NCBI RefSeq assembly: GCF_015555905.1
Contig: NZ_JADNLK010000008.1
Location: 62,001-126,000 of the forward strand
DNA length: 64,000 nucleotides
DNA from: Clostridium sp. D43t1_170807_H7
GTDB lineage: Bacteria > Bacillota > Clostridia > Clostridiales > Clostridiaceae
Reading direction: 5' to 3'
Shown: piece after piece, positions 27,154-36,077 of the stretch
Layout of the letters: every line of letters begins with the position of its first letter
Position numbering within the stretch: the first letter of the stretch is position 1
Notes under the pieces: generated by a model
Told to the model about the DNA's origin: nothing
Databases searched by the model: none
The model's input: only the letters and a program-made list of their open reading frames with translations
Translations under genes and position numbers: made by a program

Positions 27154-27459
27154 ATGTCAAAGAAAAAACACAATAAATGTTGTTGTGAACCTTGTTGTGA
27201 ACCTTGCTGCTGCAATAATGCTGTAGCAAATAATGGTGGATGCTGTGGAAATATATTTGGTGGATTAAACAATTGTGTAGCACCAATTATATTCTTACTA
27301 ATTGCTTGTGGTTCAGGACTTCTTAATAACAACTGTTCATATTTAATAATCTTATTATTCTTACTATGTGGTGGATCCTATGGCAGCCTATTTGGAGGAT
27401 ATGGTAATGCAGGAAACGTAGGAAACAATTGCTGCTGTGAAAGTAACTGTTGCTGCTAG
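27154..27459 (+). CDS. Cys-rich small protein with poly-Cys ends
   Basis: A 101-residue protein with 20 Cys. The N-terminus is basic (MSKKKHNK) followed by CCCEPCCEPCCC. The middle holds two hydrophobic segments (CVAPIIFLLIACG and LIILLFLLCGG), and the end is CCCESNCCC. Order of parts and co-transcription mark it as a partner of the preceding gene. Its function is unknown. Structural spore-coat or metal-binding roles are possible; the paired hydrophobic segments suggest an amphipathic or membrane-associated protein. AAGGAGGA precedes the ATG. Confidence 0.65.
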   Translation: MSKKKHNKCCCEPCCEPCCCNNAVANNGGCCGNIFGGLNNCVAPIIFLLIACGSGLLNNNCSYLIILLFLLCGGSYGSLFGGYGNAGNVGNNCCCESNCCC

Positions 27460-27469
27460 TTAAGAGGAT

Positions 27470-27489
27470 GGAGGGTCTTATGACCCTCC
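27470..27489 (+). promoter_or_regulatory. SD-containing hairpin after the Cys-rich pair
   Basis: GGAGGGTC-ttat-GACCCTCC is a strong 8-bp hairpin followed by A7, not T. It is therefore a poor plus-strand terminator and may be an mRNA 3'-end stabiliser. Confidence 0.35.
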
Positions 27490-27567
27490 AAAAAAATGTC
27501 TTAATTTATAAACATATATTATTTAATTACATATAATGGAATAAAGAAATTAATTGGAGGAAGCTAT

Positions 27568-28080
27568 ATGTCCAAGCGTAAGCATAAGAGCAGAGGCAAT
27601 ACTAGGAGTGAAGTTGCAAGTGAAAATAGAAATAATGCAAATATTAATAATGCCAATAATACTATGAATAATAGACAAACATATAATAATGGACCATTTG
27701 GAATAAATCCTAATCAATTATTAAGCAGTATGTTCGGAAATATAGATATGAGTCAAATAAATAGTTTGTTGCAATCTATGAATACACAAGGATTTGATTT
27801 TAATAATTTAAATTTAGGAAATATAATGGGAAATATGAATCCAATGGCAACTTCTATGAATCAAAGTAGTAATAATAGCAATGTGAATAAAGAAGTGGAC
27901 CATAAAGATCAAGAGGAAGAAACTAAGAGTGTTAACAATAGTATTTTAGATGAGAATATTGATAGGAATGATGAGAATATGCAAATGTTAAAGGCTATTA
28001 GAAGTATTGTAAATGGAGAAAGAGGAGCTTTTATAGATAAGATTATTTTGATGTATAATGATGGGGCTTTTGATGATTAA
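27568..28080 (+). CDS. Asn-rich hypothetical protein, possible spore protein
   Basis: A 170-residue protein of low complexity. The N-terminus is basic (MSKRKHKSR), followed by an Asn/Met/Ser-rich central 90 residues (NNPNQLL-like), an acidic Lys/Glu segment and a short helical C-terminus (MLKAIRSIVNGERGAFIDKIILMY). Its start resembles that of the preceding Cys-rich protein (MSK(K/R)KHK). TTGGAGGA precedes the ATG. Position between the Cys-rich pair and a sigma-G-like promoter suggests a sporulation role, by context only. Confidence 0.6.
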   Translation: MSKRKHKSRGNTRSEVASENRNNANINNANNTMNNRQTYNNGPFGINPNQLLSSMFGNIDMSQINSLLQSMNTQGFDFNNLNLGNIMGNMNPMATSMNQSSNNSNVNKEVDHKDQEEETKSVNNSILDENIDRNDENMQMLKAIRSIVNGERGAFIDKIILMYNDGAFDD

Positions 28081-28100
28081 TATTATTAGTAGTAATATAT

Positions 28101-28129
28101 GAATAAAATCGGCAGAAAGGTTAATACTA
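28101..28129 (+). promoter_or_regulatory. Sigma-G-like forespore promoter
   Basis: GAATA (28101-28105), 17-nt spacer, AATACTA (28123-28129). This fits the sigma-F/G consensus (gnATA ... CATACTA); the same AATACTA occurs upstream of the SASP gene at 13291. Confidence 0.45.
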
Positions 28130-28135
28130 TTACTG

Positions 28136-28235
28136 TACCGGAGAGTATTCTCCTATAGCTAATGAAGAGAAATCTTCATTGAAGCTAAACCCCCCCATCC
28201 CCCTTTTAGGCCGCTTTTTTAGCGGCCTTTTATTT
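28136..28235 (+). ncRNA. Candidate forespore small RNA with C-rich tract
   Basis: A roughly 100-nt non-coding transcript is predicted from the sigma-G-like promoter. It begins with GGAGA-gtat-TCTCC, then a strong TAGCTAATGAAGA-gaaa-TCTTCATTgaAGCTA hairpin with a GNRA loop. Next is an unpaired C7-AT-C5 run (28190-28203), then AGGCCGCT-ttttt-AGCGGCCT and a T-rich tail. A C-rich unpaired stretch between two hairpins is suited to Shine-Dalgarno pairing and recalls CsfG, the forespore sRNA of endospore formers; homology is not shown. It could instead be a 3' UTR. Confidence 0.45.
28208..28235 (+). terminator. Terminator of the forespore RNA candidate
   Basis: AGGCCGCT pairs with AGCGGCCT, then TTTATTT. 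It is also at the end of the opposing gene. Confidence 0.85.
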
Positions 28236-29157
28236 AGTTTTTTATTATGGAAGATATTTTATATTCATCTGACTCCTCTAGTTCTGCTTTTACATACATA
28301 GTAAGCTCTTTAGGGCTGCTGTCTGAATCAATAAAATTAACTTTTTCAAATGAAAGTATCCAATATATTGAAGTTGCTCTTCCTGAATCATCCCATGATA
28401 TATCATAGAAATAACCTTTTTGAAAAGAATAGCGATAAGTAGATTTATCTAAATTCCATAAGATTCCTAGTTCTTCGCTTGGAATATATGCAGTAAATAT
28501 ATCTGGAGCATCGTCTAGTTCATAATCAGCTTCAATAAGGTTAATAAGTGTTTGAATGTTACCTAAGGATGGGATTGTTGGATTGCTAAATGTAATATCT
28601 TTTATTGAATTAGCATTTAATATATATCCATTAGTACCTTTATCACCTGTAGTTGAATTAGTTATATATATTTTGGGGGTTCTTGAATTGTTATAATCTA
28701 AAATTCCTAAAATATTATTTTGCGAAAAAAGAACTTCTTGAAAAGTATTATCTTTCCATTGGAATATATAAAAAGTAGGTTTATTATTTTTAAAACCGCT
28801 AATAATTAGTTCAGGAATTTTATTTCGATTTAAATCTATGTAGGAAATATTTATATTGCAAGAAGAAGTTATATCTATTAAAGAGTAATCAAATTCATTA
28901 CTCTTTAATAATATTTCACCAATAGAATTTTTGATTTTTATTGAGTAGGTCGAATTAGTTGAAATAATTGTTAATTGATCATTTTCACCATCGGAATCAA
29001 AGTCATATTCCTTATTGTTTTCCAAAGATTTATTAGATAGAGTTTCTGTGTTTTTGGAATATGTATTAATTATAGTTGTTATACTTACACATATTATAAA
29101 AATTATTATAATGAAAGCTATAAAAGTATTCTTTTTTACTGTTATAAAATTGAACAT
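28234..29157 (-). CDS. Membrane-anchored hypothetical protein, FG-GAP/VCBS-like
   Basis: A 307-residue protein with one N-terminal transmembrane helix (about residues 12-30, FIAFIIIIFIICVSITTII). An extracytoplasmic domain follows. Near residues 52-60 is DFDSDGENDQLTI and near 107-117 DLNRNKIPELIISG: Asp-rich calcium-type repeats as seen in FG-GAP/VCBS beta-propellers. No enzyme motif is seen. ATG 29157 has TGAGGTGA upstream. A sensor or adhesive role is only a guess. Confidence 0.65.
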   Translation of the reverse strand: MFNFITVKKNTFIAFIIIIFIICVSITTIINTYSKNTETLSNKSLENNKEYDFDSDGENDQLTIISTNSTYSIKIKNSIGEILLKSNEFDYSLIDITSSCNINISYIDLNRNKIPELIISGFKNNKPTFYIFQWKDNTFQEVLFSQNNILGILDYNNSRTPKIYITNSTTGDKGTNGYILNANSIKDITFSNPTIPSLGNIQTLINLIEADYELDDAPDIFTAYIPSEELGILWNLDKSTYRYSFQKGYFYDISWDDSGRATSIYWILSFEKVNFIDSDSSPKELTMYVKAELEESDEYKISSIIKN

Positions 29158-29210
29158 AGTATCACCTCAGTTAAGTATATGAAGATACTATATAATAAAT
29201 ACGTCTATAA

Positions 29211-29242
29211 AATAAAAAAAGCCAGTAGAGGATTCTACTGAC
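29211..29242 (-). terminator. Terminator of perR
   Basis: CAGTAGA pairs with TCTACTG, overlapping the perR stop codon, followed on the minus strand by TTTTTTTATTTT. Confidence 0.8.
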
Positions 29243-29642
29243 AATCTTTACATAGACCATAAAAGAAAAGTTTATTCCATTTAACTTTATAATGTGTGTT
29301 TTCCTCAACCATCTTATTTAGAGGAGAGAAATCCATATCATGTAAATCATCTACCTTACCACAGTTAATACATTGAATATGGCCATGTTCGCTGCAATTT
29401 CCATCATATCTAAAATTACCTTCACCAATATTGATTTCTTGTATAAGACCAATTTCTACTAAAGTTTTTAAAGTTTTATATACCGTTGCAAGACTCATAG
29501 TAGGATAATTTGGTTGTAAAGCTTTATAAATAGTTTCGGCAGAAGGATGTTCACTAGTACTTTTTAGATATTGGTAAACTGCTAATCTTTGAGGTGTTAA
29601 TTTTAGTTTTTTTTCTTTAAAAGTTAGAATTATATCGTCCAT
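29235..29642 (-). CDS. perR: PerR-like peroxide-responsive repressor (Fur family)
   Basis: A 135-residue metal-dependent repressor. The winged helix is about residues 1-80 (LTPQRLAVYQYLKS and YPTMSLATVYKTLKTL). The regulatory metal site looks complete: Asp in FRYDGN, His-x-His in EHGHIQC, His in SEHPSAET and Asp in KVDDLHD. Zinc sites are CINC and the final CKDC. The Asp in RYDG favours PerR over Fur. I prefer ATG 29642, 8 nt after AGGAAGG, over GTG 29651. It likely controls peroxide defence, notable beside the catalase pseudogene at 39 kb. Confidence 0.85.
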   Translation of the reverse strand: MDDIILTFKEKKLKLTPQRLAVYQYLKSTSEHPSAETIYKALQPNYPTMSLATVYKTLKTLVEIGLIQEINIGEGNFRYDGNCSEHGHIQCINCGKVDDLHDMDFSPLNKMVEENTHYKVKWNKLFFYGLCKDCQ

Positions 29643-29861
29643 AAGGTACACCTTCCTATATTTATTTAATAATATTATATTAAAAATTATAATTATCTGT
29701 CAATAATATTTATCAATTAAGAAAGAAAATTCAGAAATATTTCATTGTAAATTTATACAAATTATGATATTTTATAAGAAGAGTAAGAATTACATATTTA
29801 TTATATGAGTTGCATAAAATATAATTTGTAATTAGTGTAGATATTAAGGAGGAGAAATTAT

Positions 29862-30191
29862 ATGGCAAAATATAAAGTTGGCGATGAGTTATTAATAATT
29901 AATGATCCAAATGCTGAAAATGAAAAATTAAAATCTTTAACTAAGTTAACGCTTGAGGGTGATTATGCTCAAATTTCTTGGGGATTAAAAATAGTAAAGG
30001 TTGAATATGATAAGCCTTATGTTACATTAACATATACTAATGTTGATGGTGAATTAAATAAAGTTTTTGCCGAATGTAGAGATATCGAAAACTTTGATCA
30101 ACAAAAAGTTTTAGAAAAAGCTTTATTAAAAGCATTCCAAAATGAAATAATAAAAATATCAGTTGTTAAAAACTCTGCTATTAAAAAATAG
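29862..30191 (+). CDS. Conserved hypothetical small protein
   Basis: A 109-residue soluble protein I cannot name. The N-terminal two-thirds is beta-strand-rich (MAKYKVGDELLII, ISWGLKIVKVEYDKPYVTLTYTN), the C-terminus is a Lys-rich helix. GGAGGAG precedes the ATG. It has its own strong terminator, so it is a single-gene unit, divergent from perR. Confidence 0.6.
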   Translation: MAKYKVGDELLIINDPNAENEKLKSLTKLTLEGDYAQISWGLKIVKVEYDKPYVTLTYTNVDGELNKVFAECRDIENFDQQKVLEKALLKAFQNEIIKISVVKNSAIKK

Positions 30192-30207
30192 AATATATAG
30201 TTTTAGG

Positions 30208-30245
30208 ATATCAATTTCTTCTATGAGGAAATTGATATTTTTTTA
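30208..30245 (+). terminator. Terminator after the 109-residue gene
   Basis: ATATCAATTTC pairs with GAAATTGATAT, followed by TTTTTTT. Confidence 0.92.
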
Positions 30246-30404
30246 TCAAAAAAATATAAAAATATTGATTTAATGAAAAAATATGTTATATTATAAATAA
30301 ATAGTATAAAACATTGCAAAAATGGGATAAGGGTTTAATTATGTATAAAAATAGTATATAATAGGCTTATGATTTCGTTTTCAGATAAAGTGGGGGTATG
30401 GGTT

Positions 30405-30629
30405 ATGAGTAAATGTCCATTTTGGTCAAGTAAGAAGGAGAAGATAAGTTGTAGTAATGAATGTCCAATGAGTCCGGCTAAAAATCACAATGAAATTTGC
30501 CCTTTTGTTGAGCATTTAGTAGGAGAGAAAGTTGTTTTCAAAGAAATTATTGATGATGATTTTATGTATTCACAAGATACAAATTTGGATTATATAATTC
30601 CAGCATATGTTGGATATAAAGATGAGTAA
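30405..30629 (+). CDS. Small Cys-containing protein
   Basis: A 74-residue protein starting MSKCPFWSSKKEKISC. Cys residues fall in KCPFW, ISCSNECPM and EICPF, a spacing that suggests an Fe-S or zinc site. I recall similar short proteins in Clostridium genomes but no function. Start ATG 30405 follows a GGGGGT; an upstream in-frame ATG at 30369 has no RBS and would add a segment lacking Cys. It faces the NAPRTase gene convergently. Confidence 0.65.
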   Translation: MSKCPFWSSKKEKISCSNECPMSPAKNHNEICPFVEHLVGEKVVFKEIIDDDFMYSQDTNLDYIIPAYVGYKDE

Positions 30630-30634
30630 GTATA

Positions 30635-30675
30635 ATAGTCACTGAAACAAAGTATCAGTGACTATTAAATTTTTT
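30635..30675 (+). terminator. Terminator between the 74-residue gene and NAPRTase
   Basis: ATAGTCACTG pairs with CAGTGACTAT, then TAAATTTTTT. Confidence 0.88.
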
Positions 30676-32140
30676 AGTGATCTTTTTCCATTAAAAGCTC
30701 TTGTTTTAAATTCCAAAGCTCTTGCGAAAGGTCCACATAATAAGTATGAGGATTTTCAAATCTTAAAATTTCAGGCCATAATTTAGATGTTTCTTGTTTA
30801 GAAAATTCCTTGATTTCTAATACTGAAGGTGAAGAGTAGACTTGTTCACCATTTTCGAAAATTTTAACTAATAATTCTTTTGCATAGAAATTATTAATTT
30901 TTTTCCTTTTCCATGTATGAATTGGATGGAAAATTTCAAGTTCAGAATTTTCATCTATTTTTTCGTTATTTAGAGAAATAATATCAGCTATTGCAGTGTT
31001 AGTATTTTTATCGAATAATCTATATATTTTTTTGAAACCAGGATTAGTAATTTTTTCGCTATTTTCACTAATCTTTATTTTAGGAATTATTGTAGAATCT
31101 TTTTCAACAGCTACAAGTTTATAAACACCACCAAATACAGGTTCAGATTTTGCAGTAATTAATCTTTCACCAACACCAAATGCATCAATACAAGCTCCTT
31201 GTGATAAAACGTCTCTTATTATATGTTCATCTAAAGAGTTAGACACAATTATTTTACAATCGCTATAACCGGCCTCATCAAGTATTTTTCTGCATTTTTT
31301 AGTTAAGTATGTTATATCTCCAGAATCAATTCTTATTCCTTGTGGTCTTTTTCCAAGTGGCTTTAGAACTTCATCAAAAACTTTAATAGCGTTAGGTAAT
31401 CCAGATTTAAGTACATTATAAGTATCAATTAATAAAGAACAATTGTCAGGATATGTTTGAGCCCAAGCTTCAAAGGCTTCATATTCAGTATCAAATAGTT
31501 GAACCCAGCTATGCGCCATTGTACCAACCGCAGGAACATTAAAGTATTTGTCAGCAATTGTACAAGCAGTAGAGTCACAACCACCTATTATAGAAGCTCT
31601 TGCACCATATATAGCGCCGTCATAACCTTGTGCACGTCTTGAACCAAATTCCATAACTGTTCTACCATTAGCTGCTCTACAAATTCTATTTGCTTTAGTA
31701 GCTATTAAGGTTTGATGATTTATAGTTAAAAGTATCATTGTTTCTACAAATTGAGCTTGTACAACAGGACCTCTAACTGTTACTAAAGGTTGATTAGGGA
31801 AAACAGGATTTCCTTCAGGAATAGCCCAAACATCACATTCGAACTTAAAGTTTCTTAAGTAATCTAAAAATTCTTTTGAAAAAATATTTTTTTCCTCTAA
31901 ATATTTAATATCGCCTTCAGTAAATGATAAATTGTTTAAGTATTGAATAAGTTGATCAACTCCAGCCATGATGCAGTATCCACCACCATCAGGTACTCTT
32001 CTGAAGTACATATCAAAGTATGCGATTCTATTTTGTACTCCTTTATTAAAATATCCATTAGCCATTGTTAATTCATAAAAATCCACAAGCATTGTAAGAT
32101 TTCTCTCATTAGTAACATCAAATCTCATTAAATTTTCCAT
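30674..32140 (-). CDS. pncB: Nicotinate phosphoribosyltransferase
   Basis: A 488-residue enzyme that makes nicotinate mononucleotide from nicotinate and PRPP in the NAD salvage pathway. N-terminal LTMLVDFYELTMANGY, GSRRAQGYDGAIYGARASIIGG with the catalytic loop, and IRIDSGDITYL with the phosphate site are all present. Length matches the long NAPRTase subfamily. I choose ATG 32140 because AAAGGAGAT lies 5 nt upstream; an upstream start at 32182 lacks an RBS. Confidence 0.93.
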   Translation of the reverse strand: MENLMRFDVTNERNLTMLVDFYELTMANGYFNKGVQNRIAYFDMYFRRVPDGGGYCIMAGVDQLIQYLNNLSFTEGDIKYLEEKNIFSKEFLDYLRNFKFECDVWAIPEGNPVFPNQPLVTVRGPVVQAQFVETMILLTINHQTLIATKANRICRAANGRTVMEFGSRRAQGYDGAIYGARASIIGGCDSTACTIADKYFNVPAVGTMAHSWVQLFDTEYEAFEAWAQTYPDNCSLLIDTYNVLKSGLPNAIKVFDEVLKPLGKRPQGIRIDSGDITYLTKKCRKILDEAGYSDCKIIVSNSLDEHIIRDVLSQGACIDAFGVGERLITAKSEPVFGGVYKLVAVEKDSTIIPKIKISENSEKITNPGFKKIYRLFDKNTNTAIADIISLNNEKIDENSELEIFHPIHTWKRKKINNFYAKELLVKIFENGEQVYSSPSVLEIKEFSKQETSKLWPEILRFENPHTYYVDLSQELWNLKQELLMEKDH

Positions 32141-32263
32141 TTTTATCTCCTTTATTGAAAAATACCTAAAGATATTGTACATCTATATATAAATTATTAC
32201 AATATAGTTATTTATATTATAATAGTGGTAATAATTAAAGTATATTAAATTTAAGGAGAACAT

Positions 32264-34258
32264 ATGAAGATAGCATTAGATAATTACCAAATGAAAGCAA
32301 TTAATATTAAAGGTAAAAATACATTGGTAGTAGCAGCTCCGGGTAGTGGAAAAACAACGGTTATAATAAATAGAGTCAATCATCTTATTGAAGAAAGAAA
32401 AGTAAAGGTTGGGAATATAATTGTTATAACATTTACTAGAGCAGCAGCTGAAAATATGAAATCAAGATACAAAAATATTTTTAAAAAGGACATAGCTCCG
32501 TTTTTTGGAACTTTCCATGGTTTGTTTTATAAAATTTTACTTAGGGAGGGTTTTGATATAAAAATAATAGATGGTGGCAAAGGGCATGGAATAGTAAAAA
32601 GTGTATTAGGAAAATATTTTGATGACGTAAATGATGATAAAGTTAGAGATGTCTTAAATAATATATCATTGTTTAAAACATCATTAGGGAAATTAGAAGA
32701 GTTTTCACCATCAATGTCTATGGAGATTTTTAAGGAATGCTATGAACAATATGAAAAACAAAAGGAAAAAGAACAGCTTTGGGATTTTGATGATTTATCT
32801 GTAAGAGTATTATATTTATTTAAAAATAATTCTAATATATTAAGTAAATATAAGAGTCTGTTTAAGTATGTTTTAGTTGATGAATTCCAAGATTGTGACG
32901 AGTTACAAGTAGAATTTTTAAAAATGATAAATGATGGAAATGAACTATTTGCTGTAGGAGATGAAGATCAATGTATATATTCATTTAGGGGATCTAAACC
33001 TGAATATATGGTGGAGTTTGATAAATCTTTTATTAATGGGGAAAAGGTATATTTGTCAACAAACTATAGAAGCAAAAAGAATATAATTGATATATCTAAA
33101 AAGCTAATTTCTAATAATTTGGGTAGAAATAATAAGGAGATATTATCATTTGAATCTGAAAAAGGAATTGTAAAATTTATGAAACCTTATAATGAGTTTT
33201 TACAAGGTGAGGAAATTGTAAATATCGTTAAAAGTTTTGTTGGTGAAGAATATAGTAATAATGCTATATTATACAGAACTAATATGGAAGCAAGAAGTTT
33301 GATAGATACTTTTACAAGAAGAAAAATACCCTTTGTTTTATTAGATAAGGGATATAATTTTTTTGAGCACTTTATATGTAAAGATATAATAAATTATTTA
33401 ATACTATCAATAGACCCGTATAATAGAGAGGCTTTTAATTTTATAATAAATAAACCATTTAGGTATATTAGCAAAAGTAACTTAAGTTATGTAGGAAATT
33501 ATAAAGAATATAAAAATGTATTTGATATTCTTATAGATAAAAGTGATACTGCGCCATTTCAAGCAAAAAAATTAGATGATTTAAAGAAGGATATTGCATA
33601 TCTTAATAAGATTTCATTGGGAAGTGCTGTACAATATATAATATCTTCATTAGGATATATTGATTATTTAAGGGAATATGCAAGTAAATTTAATCAAAAT
33701 TTTAGTGATTTAGAAGATGTGTTGGAAGAATTTAAAGGAGCAATAGAGGGATTTAGAAATATAACAGAATTTTTGGCTCATGTAGATAATGTTAAAGAAG
33801 AAATAGAGAAAAGCAAAGTAGTTCAGGATGGTGTAATTCTTAGTACAATACATGGTGTTAAGGGAATGGAGTTTAAAAATGTATTTATTATTAACTGTGT
33901 AGAAGAAACAATTCCACATAAATCATCAATAGAAGATAATTTAGAAGAGGAAAGAAGACTTTTCTATGTTGCTATTACAAGAGCTATTAAAAATCTTTAT
34001 GTATTTTCACCTAAAACTATTAGAGGTAAATTTGGTGATGTATCTAGATTTATTTTGGAGAGTGGATTAGAAGAGGAAAGTAGTGTTGAAGATTATGGAA
34101 TTAAAATAGGAGATACTGTTTATCATAGACAATATGGAGATGGTAAGGTCAAGTCTATAGAAGGAGATAAAATAACTTTAGATTTTAAAGAGGGAATTTT
34201 GAGAAGCTTTTCACTAAGAGTATTAATAGAGAATAACTTAATAATATTAATTAAGTAA
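32264..34258 (+). CDS. UvrD/PcrA-type superfamily 1 helicase
   Basis: A 664-residue 3'-5' DNA helicase. Walker A APGSGKTT at 25-32, motif II LVDEFQD, motif III GDEDQCIYSFRGS, motif V IHGVKGMEFKNVFI and motif VI YVAITRA are intact. The C-terminal 50 residues (KIGDTVYHRQYGDGKV...) form the Tudor/SH3-like tail that in PcrA/UvrD binds RNA polymerase. It is shorter than full PcrA (about 740), so it could be a PcrA-like paralogue. AAGGAGA precedes the start. Confidence 0.9.
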   Translation: MKIALDNYQMKAINIKGKNTLVVAAPGSGKTTVIINRVNHLIEERKVKVGNIIVITFTRAAAENMKSRYKNIFKKDIAPFFGTFHGLFYKILLREGFDIKIIDGGKGHGIVKSVLGKYFDDVNDDKVRDVLNNISLFKTSLGKLEEFSPSMSMEIFKECYEQYEKQKEKEQLWDFDDLSVRVLYLFKNNSNILSKYKSLFKYVLVDEFQDCDELQVEFLKMINDGNELFAVGDEDQCIYSFRGSKPEYMVEFDKSFINGEKVYLSTNYRSKKNIIDISKKLISNNLGRNNKEILSFESEKGIVKFMKPYNEFLQGEEIVNIVKSFVGEEYSNNAILYRTNMEARSLIDTFTRRKIPFVLLDKGYNFFEHFICKDIINYLILSIDPYNREAFNFIINKPFRYISKSNLSYVGNYKEYKNVFDILIDKSDTAPFQAKKLDDLKKDIAYLNKISLGSAVQYIISSLGYIDYLREYASKFNQNFSDLEDVLEEFKGAIEGFRNITEFLAHVDNVKEEIEKSKVVQDGVILSTIHGVKGMEFKNVFIINCVEETIPHKSSIEDNLEEERRLFYVAITRAIKNLYVFSPKTIRGKFGDVSRFILESGLEEESSVEDYGIKIGDTVYHRQYGDGKVKSIEGDKITLDFKEGILRSFSLRVLIENNLIILIK

Positions 34259-34326
34259 TATTAATTAATATTCTGTAAAAGGGTAATAATAAGTATATAA
34301 AATCTTTTGTAAAAGGTGGATTTATT

Positions 34327-34713
34327 ATGCGTAAGTATGGAAAATATGTAAAGATACTTTTATTTATGATTATTACTAATTTAAGTTTAAATAGTTTTAT
34401 AGAGTCAACATTTGCTTTTTCACCTGAAGAAGGAAAAAAAATAGAGGCATTTATTGAAAAAAATGATGATTTAATTAGTACAGAAGAGAAAGAAAACTTA
34501 AATCAAATAATTTCGAAATTAAATCAATATATGGTGCTGTCTCAAGAAGAGAGAGAATATATTCAAGAGTGTGAGTTAAATGTAATAAGAAAAAAGCTAG
34601 GAGATGCACAATTTGAGGAGTATAAAAAGCTTATAGAAAAAAGAGCATCAGGTGCAGAGTTTCAACAACCAGAAAGATTTAGACTATATGAATTAGAAAA
34701 AATGTTAAGATAG
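34327..34713 (+). CDS. Secreted small helical hypothetical protein
   Basis: A 128-residue protein with a signal peptide (basic MRKYGKYVK, hydrophobic ILLFMIITNLSLNSF, likely cleavage near TFA-FS at residue 30). The mature part is charged and helical (KKIEAFIEKNDDLISTEEKENLNQII). No motif or family recognised. AAAGGTGG precedes the ATG. No operon partner is evident. Confidence 0.6.
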   Translation: MRKYGKYVKILLFMIITNLSLNSFIESTFAFSPEEGKKIEAFIEKNDDLISTEEKENLNQIISKLNQYMVLSQEEREYIQECELNVIRKKLGDAQFEEYKKLIEKRASGAEFQQPERFRLYELEKMLR

Positions 34714-34841
34714 ACTTATAAAAAATGAGATAGATTATCAAATTAATTGAATAAAAGTAATGCATAATATATAATTAATCTAAATAGGCTTATATTTTTA
34801 GTATAAGCCTGTAAATTTTTTTGGGGAGAAGTTTTTAGTTT

Positions 34842-36026
34842 ATGAAAAGTTTTGATATGGAAGCAAACGATATTAAAGATGAATTAATAGAAATAAGAAG
34901 GACCTTGCATCAATATCCAGAATTGGGATTTGAAGAAACTAATACATCTAAATTTATAAAAGATTTTTTAGCAAAAGAAGGTATAGAATTTAAAGAATTT
35001 GCTGGTACTGGTGTATGTGGTATTATAAAAGGTACTAAAGAAGGTGAAAATAATAGGGTAATTGGCTTAAGAGCAGATATTGATGGATTACCAATGCAGG
35101 ATAAAAAAAGTTGTAGTTATGCATCAAAGGTTAGTGGAAAGATGCATGCATGTGGACATGATGGACATACTACAATTTTATTAGGTGTAGCAAAGTTATT
35201 AAATAAAAATAAAGATAAATTTAATGGGATTGTAAAGTTAATATTTGAACCAGCAGAGGAAACTACTGGTGGAGCGAGAGTAATGATAGAAGAAGGTGTT
35301 TTAACGAATCCTACTGTAGATGTTATGTGTGGATTACATGTTGAAGAAACATTAGATGTAGGAATGATAATGGTTAGAAGAGGAACGGTAAATGCCGCAT
35401 CTAATCCCTTTAATATCACAATAAAAGGTTCAGGTGGACATGGAGCTTATCCTGATACAGCTGTTGATCCAATAGTTATGGCAAGTCATGTTGTTACTTC
35501 TCTGCAAGGCATAGTTAGTAGGGAGATAAAACCTGTTAATCCAGCGGTTGTAACAATTGGTAGTATCCATGGTGGAACAGCACAAAATATAATACCTAAT
35601 GAAGTGAAATTAGGTGGAATAATAAGAACTATGACAAATGAAGATAGAGAGTTTGCAAAAGTAAGATTAAAAGAAATTGTAAATGGTGTGTGTACAACTT
35701 TTAGGGGGAGTGCAGAGATTGAAATAGAGGAATCATATCCATGTTTGTATAATGATGATAATATGGTAAAAATATTAGAGGATTCTGCAAAAAACATTAT
35801 AGGAGCTGAAAATGTTAAGTTACAAAAGAATCCTAAGTTAGGAGTAGAAAGCTTCGCTTATTTTGCAAATGAAGTACCATCAGTATTTTATTTTTTAGGA
35901 ATTAGAAATGAAGAAAAAGGAATAATACATCCAGCACATAATAGTTTATTTGACATAGATGAAGATGCATTACCTATTGGAGTAGCAATTCAATGTGAGG
36001 TTGCTATAAATTATTTGACAACTTAA
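34842..36026 (+). CDS. M20 family amidohydrolase
   Basis: A 394-residue metallopeptidase/aminoacylase of the M20D type (hippurate hydrolase, N-acyl amino acid amidohydrolase, IAA-amino-acid hydrolase). RRTLHQYPELGFEE at residues 19-32, GLRADIDGLP, metal ligands Cys104 and His106 in HACGHDGH, EPAEE, GLHVEE, and a final His in HPAHNSLF are visible, all expected catalytic elements. The Cys ligand is typical of M20D. It removes acyl groups from amino acids in the cytosol; substrate unknown. It stands alone. Confidence 0.88.
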   Translation: MKSFDMEANDIKDELIEIRRTLHQYPELGFEETNTSKFIKDFLAKEGIEFKEFAGTGVCGIIKGTKEGENNRVIGLRADIDGLPMQDKKSCSYASKVSGKMHACGHDGHTTILLGVAKLLNKNKDKFNGIVKLIFEPAEETTGGARVMIEEGVLTNPTVDVMCGLHVEETLDVGMIMVRRGTVNAASNPFNITIKGSGGHGAYPDTAVDPIVMASHVVTSLQGIVSREIKPVNPAVVTIGSIHGGTAQNIIPNEVKLGGIIRTMTNEDREFAKVRLKEIVNGVCTTFRGSAEIEIEESYPCLYNDDNMVKILEDSAKNIIGAENVKLQKNPKLGVESFAYFANEVPSVFYFLGIRNEEKGIIHPAHNSLFDIDEDALPIGVAIQCEVAINYLTT

Positions 36027-36077
36027 AAAAATAATATTAATCTAATATAATGGGAAATTGTCTAAGAAATATAAGTT

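Noticed and set aside
29660-29710. PerR box in front of perR
   Set aside because: AAATTATAATTAT is partly similar to the PerR consensus, but only about 10 of 15 positions fit and A/T-rich DNA gives such matches by chance.
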